Shown: piece after piece, positions 46,880-54,775 of the stretch
Numbering within the stretch: the first letter of the stretch is position 1
How the letters are laid out: each line of letters starts with the position of its first letter
From: Duganella sp. CF517
Lineage (GTDB): Bacteria > Pseudomonadota > Gammaproteobacteria > Burkholderiales > Burkholderiaceae_D
Direction of reading: 5' to 3'
NCBI RefSeq assembly: GCF_900110275.1
Contig: NZ_FODC01000007.1
Span: 1-64,000 of the forward strand
Length of the DNA stretch: 64,000 bases
Position numbers and translations under genes: made by a program
Notes under the pieces: model-generated
Told to the model about the DNA's origin: nothing
The model's input: only the letters and a program-made list of their open reading frames with translations
Database searches by the model: none

Positions 46880-47497
46880 ATGCGACTCTACCACCACTCG
46901 ATCTCCTCCAATTCCCGCCGCGTGATGCTGGCCGCCGAATACATGGGCACGCCGCTGGACCTGACGGAAGTAAGCTTGATGAACCCGGACGACCGGCGCC
47001 GGCTGAGCGAGCTCAATCCCAATTGCAAGCTACCGGTCTTGCAGGACGGCGACTTCACCTTGTGGGAATCGTGCGCCATCATGCAATACCTGGCCGACCG
47101 CACCCTGGGCCAGACGCTGTATCCCGACCACATCGTGGCGCGCGCCGACATCAACCGCTGGATGCTGTGGGCGTGTCAGCACTGGTCGCCGGCGATCGGC
47201 TACCTGACGTTCGAACGGATCTGGAAGGGCCTGATCGGCCAGGGCGGCCCGGACGCGGACGTCGTCGCCCGCGCCGAGAGCGAGCTGGCCAGGTTCGCGG
47301 CGGTGCTGGACGGCCATCTGGCGGGCCGCGAATGGCTGGTCGGCGATAAGCTGAGCCTGGCTGATTTCGCGCTGGCGCCGCCGCTGATGTACACCGAACA
47401 AGCCAGGCTGCCGGTCCAGCAATATCCCCATCTCATGGCGTGGTACGCGCGCGTGCGGCAGCTCGACGTCTGGAAAAACACCGAACCGGTCTGGTGA
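46880..47497 (+). CDS. glutathione S-transferase family protein
   Basis: The 205-residue protein has an N-terminal thioredoxin-like domain (RLYHHSISSNSRRVMLAAEY, with the Ser-rich active-site segment at residues 7-12; NPNCKLPVLQDGDFTLWESCAIMQYLAD with cis-Pro and the Glu-Ser glutathione site) and an all-helical C-terminal domain ending GDKLSLADFALAPPLMYTEQ. Subfamily is not certain. GGAGCAAGCC precedes ATG 46880. Confidence 0.88.
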   Translation: MRLYHHSISSNSRRVMLAAEYMGTPLDLTEVSLMNPDDRRRLSELNPNCKLPVLQDGDFTLWESCAIMQYLADRTLGQTLYPDHIVARADINRWMLWACQHWSPAIGYLTFERIWKGLIGQGGPDADVVARAESELARFAAVLDGHLAGREWLVGDKLSLADFALAPPLMYTEQARLPVQQYPHLMAWYARVRQLDVWKNTEPVW

Positions 47498-47600
47498 TCA
47501 TGAAATGTCGCTGCTATGTGAATTGGCGCACAGAGCAGGGAGGCGGTGGCAGGTATTCTTGAACTGTCTCCTCTGGAGGAGATCCCTAGTTTTGGACTTT
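47498..47600 (+). ncRNA. candidate small RNA or transcribed leader between GST and HDOD genes
   Basis: The stretch after the GST stop holds a perfect short hairpin TCTCCTC-TG-GAGGAGA (47567-47582), then a single-stranded ATCCCTAGTTTTGGACTTT and directly a Rho-independent terminator. Hairpin, linker and terminator together look like the 3' part of a small RNA. No convincing promoter was found, so it may instead be only the 3' UTR of the GST mRNA. Confidence 0.25.
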
Positions 47601-47626
47601 GCCCGCTACCAAGCGGGCTTTTTTTT
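47601..47626 (+). terminator. terminator downstream of the GST gene
   Basis: GCCCGCT (47601-47607) and AGCGGGC (47612-47618) pair around ACCA, followed by eight T. It is about 100 bases after the GST stop, farther than usual. Confidence 0.85.
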
Positions 47627-47639
47627 GCCCGCGCACTCC

Positions 47640-47665
47640 GGGGTCAAGTCTGTCATTACGACACG
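47640..47665. repeat. single arm of the dispersed repeat, copy E
   Basis: GGGGTCAAGTCTGTCATTAC... over 26 bases matches the left arm of copies A-C except for TACG in place of TCGG, the same core variant as copy D. No right arm is present. It lies between the GST terminator and the end of the HDOD gene. Confidence 0.8.
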
Positions 47666-47685
47666 AGCCCAACACTAGACGGGGG

Positions 47686-48522
47686 TTAAAGCATCAGCAC
47701 CGCATACAGGGAGCGCACCTCGTGCGCCGACTCGACCATGATCGCGTGCAAGGTGCCTTCGCCGACGACGAAGTCGATGGTGCGCGCGCACGGCAAGCTG
47801 GTGGCGCCCGGCCGCTGATACAGCGGCGAGTGCACCGGCGACAAATCATTGGCCAGCAGCAGCGTGTCGCCCAGCGTTTCCGGCGGCAAGGCGCGCAAGC
47901 CCAGCCACATCGACTCGATCGATTTATAGACGCCGTCCGGCACCGCGAGCTTGGTCAGCACGCCACGGCCGATCTCGACCTCGCCATGCTCGACCCAATC
48001 TTCCGGCTCGCCTTCCATCACTTCCGGATGGTCGCCCGCGCACGACAGCATGTAAAAGCCGGCCACCTCGTGCACGATGCCGGCGAACAGCGCCGTATCC
48101 GGATCGACATGCGTGACGCGCCGCGCGATCACCTGCGACAGCGCGGCCACATGCGCGGTGTGTTCCCACAATTGATTGATTTTGGCCTGCAGCACCGGGT
48201 CGGTGACCTGGCTGCCGATCTGGCGCACGATCAACGCCGCCACCAGCGATTGCAAGGTGCGCACGCCGAGCCGCTGGACGGCCGCGCGCACGCTGGAGAT
48301 TTCAGTACCGGAACGGTTGTAGGCGACCGAGTTGGCGATGGCGACGCTGCGCGCGGCCAGCAACGGGTCTGCCTGGATCAGTTTGGCCGCCGCTTCGACG
48401 TGGCAGTCCGGGTCGCTCAACGCCTGCTGCAGCCGCAGCGAGGCGTTGACGTTGGCCGGGAACGTCAGTTCCCCGCGGCTCGCTTGAGCGGCGATAGCTT
48501 TGAAGGCGTCGAGTCTGTCCAT
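47686..48522 (-). CDS. HDOD domain protein
   Basis: The 278-residue protein is a single HDOD domain (HD-related output domain): LKLQQALSDPDCHV-like start (LRLQQALSDPDCHVEAAAKLIQADPLLAARSVAIANS), IRQIGSQVTDPVLQAKINQLWEHTAHVAALSQVIARR and DPDTALFAGIVHEVAGFYML. HDOD proteins usually work in signalling and lack hydrolase activity. Start ATG 48522 follows GTG; no ribosome site is present and a TATAAT lies 8 bases upstream, suggesting a leaderless mRNA. Confidence 0.82.
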   Translation of the reverse strand: MDRLDAFKAIAAQASRGELTFPANVNASLRLQQALSDPDCHVEAAAKLIQADPLLAARSVAIANSVAYNRSGTEISSVRAAVQRLGVRTLQSLVAALIVRQIGSQVTDPVLQAKINQLWEHTAHVAALSQVIARRVTHVDPDTALFAGIVHEVAGFYMLSCAGDHPEVMEGEPEDWVEHGEVEIGRGVLTKLAVPDGVYKSIESMWLGLRALPPETLGDTLLLANDLSPVHSPLYQRPGATSLPCARTIDFVVGEGTLHAIMVESAHEVRSLYAVLML

Positions 48523-48529
48523 CACAAAA

Positions 48530-48535
48530 ATTATA
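48530..48535 (-). promoter_or_regulatory. -10 box immediately in front of the HDOD gene
   Basis: On the minus strand TATAAT lies at 48535-48530 and transcription would begin about 7 bases later, at or next to the start codon (48522). No clear -35 was found. The absence of a Shine-Dalgarno agrees with leaderless translation. Confidence 0.45.
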
Positions 48536-48630
48536 CTCTCGAATATTGCCTTGGAGCATTTATTCGGAAAATACTTTCATGCCGCGCCACACCGGCCTGC
48601 GCCGTCGCCGCCGCGCCGAGGCGCGCGGGA

Positions 48631-48915
48631 TTACTGCGGTTCGCTGAAGATGGCGTCGCAGCCGTCGACGATGTCGTCGGAATCCTGCAGTTCGTCGGTC
48701 AGGCCGAGGTCGAACAGCTCCTCGACCGCGTTCATGAAGCTATTGTGCTTGGTCGCGCCGATCAGGCGGTAGATCTCGCCGTCCTCGTTGCGCACGCCGA
48801 TCAGCAGCTTTTCCTTGCGCACCTCGTCCGGGGTGTCGACGTTGAGCAGCAGGTTGCCGATGATGTGTTTGTCGAATTTGGCTGGCTTTTTGCCTTCGAG
48901 CAGAGTCGTTTTCAA
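48631..48915 (-). CDS. small protein coupled to the MarR gene (TTG start)
   Basis: The 94-residue product begins TTGAAAACGACT (read as MKTTLLEGKKPAKF) and is acidic, rich in Asp/Glu towards the end (DELQDSDDIVDG). It matches no family I recognise; no signal peptide, membrane span or Cys pair is visible. TTG is preferred over the ATG at 48951 because AAGGA lies 7 bases upstream and TTG overlaps the MarR stop as TTGA, a coupling arrangement. LLIGVRNEDGEIYRLIGATKHNSFMNAV looks like a folded core. Its role may be linked to the MarR regulator. Confidence 0.65.
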   Translation of the reverse strand: MKTTLLEGKKPAKFDKHIIGNLLLNVDTPDEVRKEKLLIGVRNEDGEIYRLIGATKHNSFMNAVEELFDLGLTDELQDSDDIVDGCDAIFSEPQ

Positions 48916-49385
48916 ATGTTTTCCTTGGTTGGGTCGGGGGTGGACGGGCATCCGGGATGGCCGGCCATGATCACAGTTTTGAGCTTGGACAGGTTTTTTT
49001 CAAGGGCCGCGAGATCTTCCTCGCGGTAGTCCGTGAACAGATTCCTGCCCATCTCCATCATCTTGGGGAAGGCGGCGTTGAACGTCGCCTCGCCGTCGGC
49101 CGTCAGGCGGACAAAGAAAGAACGCTTGTCGCAGTCGTTGCGCTGACGCTCCACCAGCCCTTTCTGTTCCAGCCGTTCGATCACGCCGGTCAGCGTGCCC
49201 TTGGTGATCAGCGTTTTCTCGCCCAGTTCCTTGTACGACATGCCGGGCGTGTTGCCCAGCGTGGCGATGATGTCGAACTGCGGATGCGTCAGGCCGCTCT
49301 GGCGTGCCCGTTCGCTCGAGAGCCGTTCAAAGCCCTGCATGCACTCGGCCAGCAACCGGATACTCTTCAGATATCGTTCACCCAT
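48912..49385 (-). CDS. MarR-family transcriptional regulator
   Basis: The 157-residue protein shows the MarR winged helix: SGLTHPQFDIIATLGNTPGMSYKELGEKTLITKGTLTGVIERLEQKGLVERQRN with the DxRS-like wing DCDKRSFFVRLT. It diverges from an EamA transporter gene over 90 bases, so self-repression together with control of that transporter is a reasonable guess. Its last codons contain the ribosome site of the next gene, with which it overlaps. Confidence 0.9.
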   Translation of the reverse strand: MGERYLKSIRLLAECMQGFERLSSERARQSGLTHPQFDIIATLGNTPGMSYKELGEKTLITKGTLTGVIERLEQKGLVERQRNDCDKRSFFVRLTADGEATFNAAFPKMMEMGRNLFTDYREEDLAALEKNLSKLKTVIMAGHPGCPSTPDPTKENI

Positions 49386-49475
49386 AGACCGTGATTATAG
49401 CTGGTTCGCAATTTGCGGCACGGGCGGGTACACTATGCGCCACAATAATTCATAACATAGTTGATAATAAAAACC

Positions 49476-50390
49476 ATGCCACACCACTTGCGCGGCGTCG
49501 CCGCGTTGCTCATCGTAACCCTGGTCTGGGGCACCACCTTTCCGGCGATGAAGGACATGACCGGCACGCTGTCCGCCAGCTGGATCGTGCTGAGCCGCTT
49601 CGCCATCGCCAGCCTGTTGCTGCTGCCGTTCCTGTGGCGCGCCAGCTGGAGCGATGTGCGCTGGGGCGTGCTGGCCGGCGGCGTGTTGTTCCTGTGCTAC
49701 GTGTTCCAGATCGAGGGCCTGGCGTTGACCACTTCCAACCGCAACGCCTTCGTCACCGGCCTGAACGTTCTGGTGCCGCCGCTGATCGGCGTGCTGACGG
49801 GGAAGATGTTGGAGCGCCGCATCGTCGTCGCGCTGTTGCTGGCGCTGGCGGGCTTGTTCGCGCTGTGCTGGGAGGGCGGTTTCGTCTGGGGGCGCGGCGA
49901 CACGCTGGCGCTGCTGTGCGCGGTGTTTTTCGGCATTTATGTGGTGTTGATGGCGTCGACCACCCGCAAGGTCGACAAGCTGATGGTGCTGACGGCGTCG
50001 CAGATCGTCACGGTGGCGCTGTGCTCGGCGGCCTGGCTGCTGCTGCGCGAAGTGCCGCTGGGCGCGGCCGAACGGGCCGAGGACCTGCCCAACTATGTCA
50101 ACTACATCCGCACCGGCCTGGAGACATACGCCGTCAACATCATCTACCTGGGCGTGGTCGCCACGGCCGCCATCATCTCGCTGCAAACCTGGGGCCAGCG
50201 CCACAGCAGCGCCAACGAGGCGGCCGTGATCTACGCCTTCGAGCCGGGCTGCGCGGCGATCTTCGCCTATTTCTGGCTGGGCGAGACCTTGGCCTGGAAC
50301 GGCCTGCTGGGCGCGGCGCTGTTGATCTCCGGTATGATAGTCAGCCAGTGGAGCACCGAACGTCCGGCCGCCGCGCTGGCGCCCGAATAG
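49476..50390 (+). CDS. DMT superfamily transporter (EamA)
   Basis: The 304-residue membrane protein has about 10 spans in two EamA repeats; the first begins LLIVTLVWGTTFPAMKDM and SRFAIASLLLLPF, the second TLALLCAVFFGIYVVLM and ends YAFEPGCAAIFAYFWLGETL, all family hallmarks. Substrate is unknown, often amino acids or metabolites. ATG 49476 is used; a TTG at 49461 is in frame. It is divergent from the MarR gene. Confidence 0.88.
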   Translation: MPHHLRGVAALLIVTLVWGTTFPAMKDMTGTLSASWIVLSRFAIASLLLLPFLWRASWSDVRWGVLAGGVLFLCYVFQIEGLALTTSNRNAFVTGLNVLVPPLIGVLTGKMLERRIVVALLLALAGLFALCWEGGFVWGRGDTLALLCAVFFGIYVVLMASTTRKVDKLMVLTASQIVTVALCSAAWLLLREVPLGAAERAEDLPNYVNYIRTGLETYAVNIIYLGVVATAAIISLQTWGQRHSSANEAAVIYAFEPGCAAIFAYFWLGETLAWNGLLGAALLISGMIVSQWSTERPAAALAPE

Positions 50391-50413
50391 CCACCCTACC
50401 ATGACGATTCCCG

Positions 50414-51364
50414 ATGTCCTTCGCTAACCTTACCCCGCTCGCCCGGCAACGGCCGCTGCGCATGCTGCTGGTGAACGCGGGCGAGGCCGACGCCATCACC
50501 TGGGCCGGGCTGGTGCAGCCGCTGCGGCTGGCCGCGACCATCCTCGGCAAGGATGCCTTGCAGCTGGAAACCCTAACCCCGGCGCAACTGATGCTGGCCC
50601 CGCCCGGGCAACGCCACCTGGCGCTGCTGGTGGCCGACGAGAACCAGGCGCCGATGGCGTCCGAACTGAGCCGCGCCGTGATCGAGCGCTGCCGCGCGGC
50701 CGACTACTGGGGCGGCGTCGGCGCCGGCGTGCTGTGGCTGGCCGAGGCCGGCGTGATGGCGGGCGTGCGCGTGGCGCTGCCGTGGGCGCTGTACGCCGAT
50801 ACCGAGCACATCAACGAGCGCGCGATCCTGACGCCGCACCTGTTCGAGCTCGACGGGCGCCACCTGAGCTGCTGCGGCGGCGCCGCCAGCATCGACTTCT
50901 CGCTGACCCTGATCGAAGCCCTGTTCGGTGCGACGGTGCAGGCCGCCATCAAGGAGGCGCTGTGCATCGAACGCGTGCGCGGCCACGAGGAGCGCCAGCG
51001 GGTGGCGCTGCAGGCCCGTTTCGGCGCGTTGCAGCCGCGCCTGTCCGAGGCGGTGACCCTGATGGAAACCAATATCGAGGAACCGCTGTCGACCGACGAC
51101 ATCGCCAACCTGGTGGGGCTGTCGCGCCGCCAGCTCGAGCGCCTGTTCAAGCAATACCTGAACAGCCTGCCGTCGCGCTATTACCTGGAACTGAGGCTGC
51201 AGCGGGCGCGGCAACTGCTGCTCGACACCAACCACTCGATCGTCCAGGTCGGGCTGATGTGCGGCTTCTCGTCCGGCTCGCATTTTTCTACGGCCTTCGG
51301 CGCGCTGTTCGGCAACACCCCGCGCGAGGAGCGCCAGCGCAAACTGGCCAACCGGCCGGCCTGA
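50414..51364 (+). CDS. AraC-family regulator with DJ-1/GlxA domain (ArgR-like?)
   Basis: The 316-residue protein has an N-terminal DJ-1/PfpI-type amidotransferase-like domain (residues 15-175; GVGAGVLWLAEAGVMAGVRVALPW) and a C-terminal AraC domain (EEPLSTDDIANLVGLSRRQLERLFKQYLNSLPSRYYLELRLQRARQLL, split here for reading, and GLMCGFSSGSHFSTAFGALFGNTP). This is the GlxA architecture, shared by ArgR and CdhR of Pseudomonas. Its place just before the arginine succinyltransferase genes makes ArgR-like control of arginine use plausible. The nucleophile Cys usual in DJ-1 is not evident. Confidence 0.85.
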   Translation: MSFANLTPLARQRPLRMLLVNAGEADAITWAGLVQPLRLAATILGKDALQLETLTPAQLMLAPPGQRHLALLVADENQAPMASELSRAVIERCRAADYWGGVGAGVLWLAEAGVMAGVRVALPWALYADTEHINERAILTPHLFELDGRHLSCCGGAASIDFSLTLIEALFGATVQAAIKEALCIERVRGHEERQRVALQARFGALQPRLSEAVTLMETNIEEPLSTDDIANLVGLSRRQLERLFKQYLNSLPSRYYLELRLQRARQLLLDTNHSIVQVGLMCGFSSGSHFSTAFGALFGNTPREERQRKLANRPA

Positions 51365-51401
51365 GCCGCGCCGGGTTCGGCCTTCCGCGCATATTCCGCG
51401 T

Positions 51402-52094
51402 TTATTCCCCCTGCCAGAAATCCTTGAACGTGGCGTTCCGGAACTTGACGTCGGAGAACTGCGCGCTGAAGCCGTCGCCGGCCGGCGATTGCGACGAGAA
51501 GCCGACTTTCGCGGTGGCCGCGCCCGGCAGGCTGAAGCTGCGCACCATGCTCCAGTCGCGCCCGTCCGGCGAGGTGTAGAACACGAACATGTCCTTGCGC
51601 CGCAATACCTTCAGGTAGACCGCGCCGCCCGGCCGCACGCCGTGGTGGGCGTCGTCGCCGACGCCCTTGGCCACCGTGGACGAGATGCCGGCCGCGCCGG
51701 TCTTGGCGAATTCGAACAGCAGCTTGGCCCAGTTGGCCTTGTCGTTGTAGACGATCAGCGCGCCGCCGTTGAACGCGTGGTTGACGCCGGCCGTGACCTT
51801 GGCCGAGAAGATGAAGTCGCCGACCGGCTGGAACAGCACGCGCGGCGTGTTGTCGGCGATCTCGGTGCCGTCGGTGTTGGCGTACAAGTCGGTGCCTTTT
51901 TTGGCTTGCAACACCAGCGCCTTGTCCTTGACGCTGGCCGCGCCGAGGTCGAGCTGCGATTCGAGCGCGAACGGCAGCGTGTCGATCGCCAGCTTGCCGT
52001 CCTTGAGCGTGGCCTCGCTGGCGTGCGCCGGCGCCGCCATCAGCGCCGCCGCCATGGCGAGCGCGCCTAGCGCGAATTTCTTCTGTTGCAACAT
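51402..52094 (-). CDS. DUF1349 domain-containing secreted protein
   Basis: The 230-residue protein has a signal peptide ending near AHAS (residue 24) and a concanavalin-like DUF1349 domain: DLYANTDGTEIADNTPRVLF, GDFIFSAKVTAGVNHAFNGGALIVYND and FYTSPDGRDWSMVRSF. Such proteins often bind carbohydrate. ATG 52094 (MLQQKKFA) with GGAAG 9 bases upstream was preferred over ATG 52109. A candidate operator lies upstream at 52165. Confidence 0.85.
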   Translation of the reverse strand: MLQQKKFALGALAMAAALMAAPAHASEATLKDGKLAIDTLPFALESQLDLGAASVKDKALVLQAKKGTDLYANTDGTEIADNTPRVLFQPVGDFIFSAKVTAGVNHAFNGGALIVYNDKANWAKLLFEFAKTGAAGISSTVAKGVGDDAHHGVRPGGAVYLKVLRRKDMFVFYTSPDGRDWSMVRSFSLPGAATAKVGFSSQSPAGDGFSAQFSDVKFRNATFKDFWQGE

Positions 52095-52164
52095 GATGAG
52101 GTCTTCCATGGTGGTTGGCGTCTGCACGCCCGGGGCCGCCCGCCGGAATGGAAGCGCTCCCATA

Positions 52165-52185
52165 GTGTTAAAAGAAAAATAACAC
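52165..52185. promoter_or_regulatory. candidate operator upstream of the DUF1349 gene
   Basis: GTGTTA (52165-52170) and TAACAC (52180-52185) form a perfect inverted 6-mer pair with a 9-base A-rich spacer, 70 bases from the DUF1349 start and 180 bases before astC. It resembles a dimeric repressor site; no protein is assigned. Confidence 0.4.
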
Positions 52186-52302
52186 GTGTGGTGTCGCGAT
52201 GTCAACAAAATACGGCCGCCTGCCCTATGGCGCGGCCTCGGCGGCGTGACGAATTTGAAAATGCCTGTCGCGTATCCGAAAGAAGGGTTTTGCGGTCCTG
52301 CC

Positions 52303-52308
52303 TATAAT
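52303..52308 (+). promoter_or_regulatory. -10 box of the arginine succinyltransferase operon
   Basis: A perfect TATAAT is 58 bases before the astC ATG. The sequence at the -35 distance (AAGAAG) does not match consensus, as expected of a promoter needing an activator such as the AraC-type regulator encoded upstream. Confidence 0.45.
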
Positions 52309-52365
52309 GGTGCAACGTCAGCGGATTTCTGCTGGTCGCCCCACTAAACATTGATAGGGAATGCC

Positions 52366-53610
52366 ATGAACGCCAAGCTAGATACGACCGTAACGACCCG
52401 TCCTGTGACTCGTCAGACTTTTGATGAAGTCCTGGTGCCTACCTACGCACCCGCAGCGATGGTTCCGGTCCGAGGCGCTGGCCTGGATCTGTGGGACCAG
52501 AATGGCAAACACTATCTGGACTTCACGTCCGGCATCGCCGTGGCCTCGCTGGGCCACTGCAACCCGGTCGTGGTCGAGGCGCTGACCCGCCAGGCCAACA
52601 CCCTGTGGCACCTCGGTAACGGCTACACCAACGAGCCGGTGCTGCGCCTGGGTACCGCGCTGACCGAAGCGACCTTCGCCGACCGCGCGTTCTTCTGCAA
52701 CTCCGGCGCCGAAGCCAACGAGGCGGCGCTGAAGCTGGCGCGCAAATACGCGCACAGCAAATTCGGCGCGCACAAATCGCGCATCATCTCGTGCTACCAG
52801 TCGTTCCACGGCCGCACCTTGTTCACCGTGTCGGTCGGCGGGCAGTCGAAGTACACCGAAGGCTTCGAGCCGCTGCCGCCGTCGATCGACCACATCGTCT
52901 ATAACGATATCGAAGCGGCGCGCGCCGCCATCGGTGACGACGTCTGCGCCGTGATCGTCGAACCGCTGCAAGGCGAGGGCGGCGTGGTCCCGGCCGACAA
53001 GGCCTACCTGCAGGAGCTGCGCGACCTGTGCACCAAGACCGGCGCGCTGCTGATCTTCGACGAAGTCCAATGCGGCATGGGCCGTACCGGTGACCTGTTC
53101 CACTACATGACCTACGGGATCACGCCGGACGTGCTGACGTCGGCCAAGGCGCTGGGCAACGGCTATCCGATCGGCGCCATGCTGACCACCCACGAACTGG
53201 CCAAGACGCTGGGCGTCGGCTCGCACGGCACCACCTACGGCGGCAACCCGCTGGCGGCGACCGTGGCGCTGACGGTGCTCGAGACGATCAACCAGCCGGC
53301 CTTCCTGGCGCGGGTGAAGGAAGCCGGCGCCAAGCTGCGCGGCACGATGGAAAAGCTGATCGCCGACTACCCGCAAGTGTTCGCGCAAGTGCGCGGCGCC
53401 GGCCTGTTGCTGGGCATGGTCGTCACCGACGCCTGGAAAGGCCGCTCGAAGGATATCCAGAAGGCCGCCGAAGGCAATGGCCTGATGGTGCTGATCGCGG
53501 GCATGGACGTGGTGCGCCTGGCGCCGGCGCTGATCGTCTCGGACGCGCAGATCGCCGAAGTCGATCGCATCCTGCGCCTGTCGCTGGACGGCATGATCGC
53601 CGCAGCCTAA
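52366..53610 (+). CDS. astC: succinylornithine / acetylornithine aminotransferase
   Basis: The 414-residue class III aminotransferase has FFCNSGAEANEAALKLAR at about residue 111, FDEVQCGMGRTG with the PLP-ring Asp, and TSAKALGNGYPIGAM with the PLP Lys at about 260. It acts on N2-succinylornithine in arginine breakdown (AruC), and such enzymes also serve acetylornithine. The ATG follows GATAGGGAATGCC. It leads the AST genes; two hairpins separate it from aruF. Confidence 0.93.
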   Translation: MNAKLDTTVTTRPVTRQTFDEVLVPTYAPAAMVPVRGAGLDLWDQNGKHYLDFTSGIAVASLGHCNPVVVEALTRQANTLWHLGNGYTNEPVLRLGTALTEATFADRAFFCNSGAEANEAALKLARKYAHSKFGAHKSRIISCYQSFHGRTLFTVSVGGQSKYTEGFEPLPPSIDHIVYNDIEAARAAIGDDVCAVIVEPLQGEGGVVPADKAYLQELRDLCTKTGALLIFDEVQCGMGRTGDLFHYMTYGITPDVLTSAKALGNGYPIGAMLTTHELAKTLGVGSHGTTYGGNPLAATVALTVLETINQPAFLARVKEAGAKLRGTMEKLIADYPQVFAQVRGAGLLLGMVVTDAWKGRSKDIQKAAEGNGLMVLIAGMDVVRLAPALIVSDAQIAEVDRILRLSLDGMIAAA

Positions 53611-53620
53611 GAAGCACCTG

Positions 53621-53646
53621 CGGCGGACCTGGTTCCGCCGCTTTTC
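53621..53646 (+). terminator. intercistronic hairpin after astC (partial terminator)
   Basis: CGGCGGA (53621-53627) and TCCGCCG (53634-53640) pair around a six-base loop and are followed by CTTTT. The stem is strong but the T run short, so it may end only part of the transcripts inside the AST operon. Confidence 0.55.
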
Positions 53647-53652
53647 ATTTGG

Positions 53653-53680
53653 GACCCGGCGCATTCCGATGCGCCGGGTC
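53653..53680 (+). other. second intercistronic hairpin between astC and aruF
   Basis: GACCCGGCGCA (53653-53663) and TGCGCCGGGTC (53670-53680) are perfect 11-bp complements around TTCCGA. No T run follows. It may protect the astC 3' end or act as a processing signal. Confidence 0.6.
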
Positions 53681-53709
53681 GCTTGCGTTGAATTACCGAA
53701 GGAGTTCCC

Positions 53710-54762
53710 ATGTATGTAGTCCGTCCGGTCGAACTTGCGGATATCGCTGCCCTCGAAGCACTGGCGGCGGTGCCCATGCCGGGAGTGCATACCCTGCCGA
53801 AGACGCGCGAGAAGATCCTCGCCATGATCGAGCGTTCGATCGCGTCGTTCGCCGCCCACGTGGATATCCCCAGCGAAGAGGCGTATCTGCTGGTGCTGGA
53901 GTCGTTGGGCGACGAGTCGTTGGCCGATAAAACCATCGTCGGCACCGCCGCGATCTTCGCCGCCGCCGGTTCCAACGGCACCTATTTCTCGTTCCGCAAC
54001 GACGTGATCCAGCAGGTGTCGCGCGATCTGAACATCAGCCACAGCGTGCACGCGCTGACGCTGTGTTCCGAATTGACCGGCTACTCGCAGCTGTCCAGTT
54101 TTTATGTCGGCGAGCGCGAATACGGTACGCCGGAAGCGGCGCTGCTGTCGCGCGCGCGGCTGATGTTCGCCGTGCTGGCGCCGCACCGCTTCTCCGACCG
54201 CTTCTTCGTGCCGCTGGCCGGCGTGACCGACGACGACGGCGGCTCGCCGTTCTGGGATGCGCTGGGACGCAAATTTTTCCAGATGGATTTCCTCGACGCC
54301 GAACGCGTGATCGGCGGCGCCCGCAACCGCACCCTGATCGTCGAGCTGATGCCGCACTATCCGGTCTACGTGCCGCTGCTGCCCGGCGACGCGCAGGCGG
54401 CCATGGGCCAGATCCATCCGTCGGGCGAGCTGGCGTTCAACCTGCTGACGGCCGAAGGCTTCGAAGCCGACGACTACATCGACATCTTCGACGGCGGCCC
54501 GATCCTGCAGGCGCACAAGAATTCGCTGCGCACCTTCAGCGGCGCGCTGCAGCGCCGCGTCAGCACCGCGCCGGAATCGCGCGACCGCGGCCGCGAACCG
54601 CAGCTGCGCTACGCGGTGTCGTCCGGCGCCGAGCATAACTTCCGCGCCGTGATCACCCATTGCGCCGCGCTGGAATCGCAAGTCACCGCCGCGCTGCCGG
54701 CCGATGTGCTGGAAGCGCTGCAAGTCGCCGACGGCGACACCGTCATCTGCGTCAGAATCTAA
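53710..54762 (+). CDS. aruF: arginine/ornithine N-succinyltransferase, alpha subunit
   Basis: The 350-residue acyltransferase begins MYVVRPVELADIAALEALA and shares the AstA family pattern with the next gene: TLCSELTGYSQLSSFYV, RLMFAVLAPHRFSDRF, FWDALGRKFFQMDF and LMPHYPVYVPLLP. It succinylates arginine in the first step of the AST pathway. Two different subunits (AruF and AruG) are used in pseudomonads, as here. GAAGGAGTTCCC precedes the ATG. Confidence 0.92.
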   Translation: MYVVRPVELADIAALEALAAVPMPGVHTLPKTREKILAMIERSIASFAAHVDIPSEEAYLLVLESLGDESLADKTIVGTAAIFAAAGSNGTYFSFRNDVIQQVSRDLNISHSVHALTLCSELTGYSQLSSFYVGEREYGTPEAALLSRARLMFAVLAPHRFSDRFFVPLAGVTDDDGGSPFWDALGRKFFQMDFLDAERVIGGARNRTLIVELMPHYPVYVPLLPGDAQAAMGQIHPSGELAFNLLTAEGFEADDYIDIFDGGPILQAHKNSLRTFSGALQRRVSTAPESRDRGREPQLRYAVSSGAEHNFRAVITHCAALESQVTAALPADVLEALQVADGDTVICVRI

Positions 54763-54775
54763 GAGTGGACAACCT

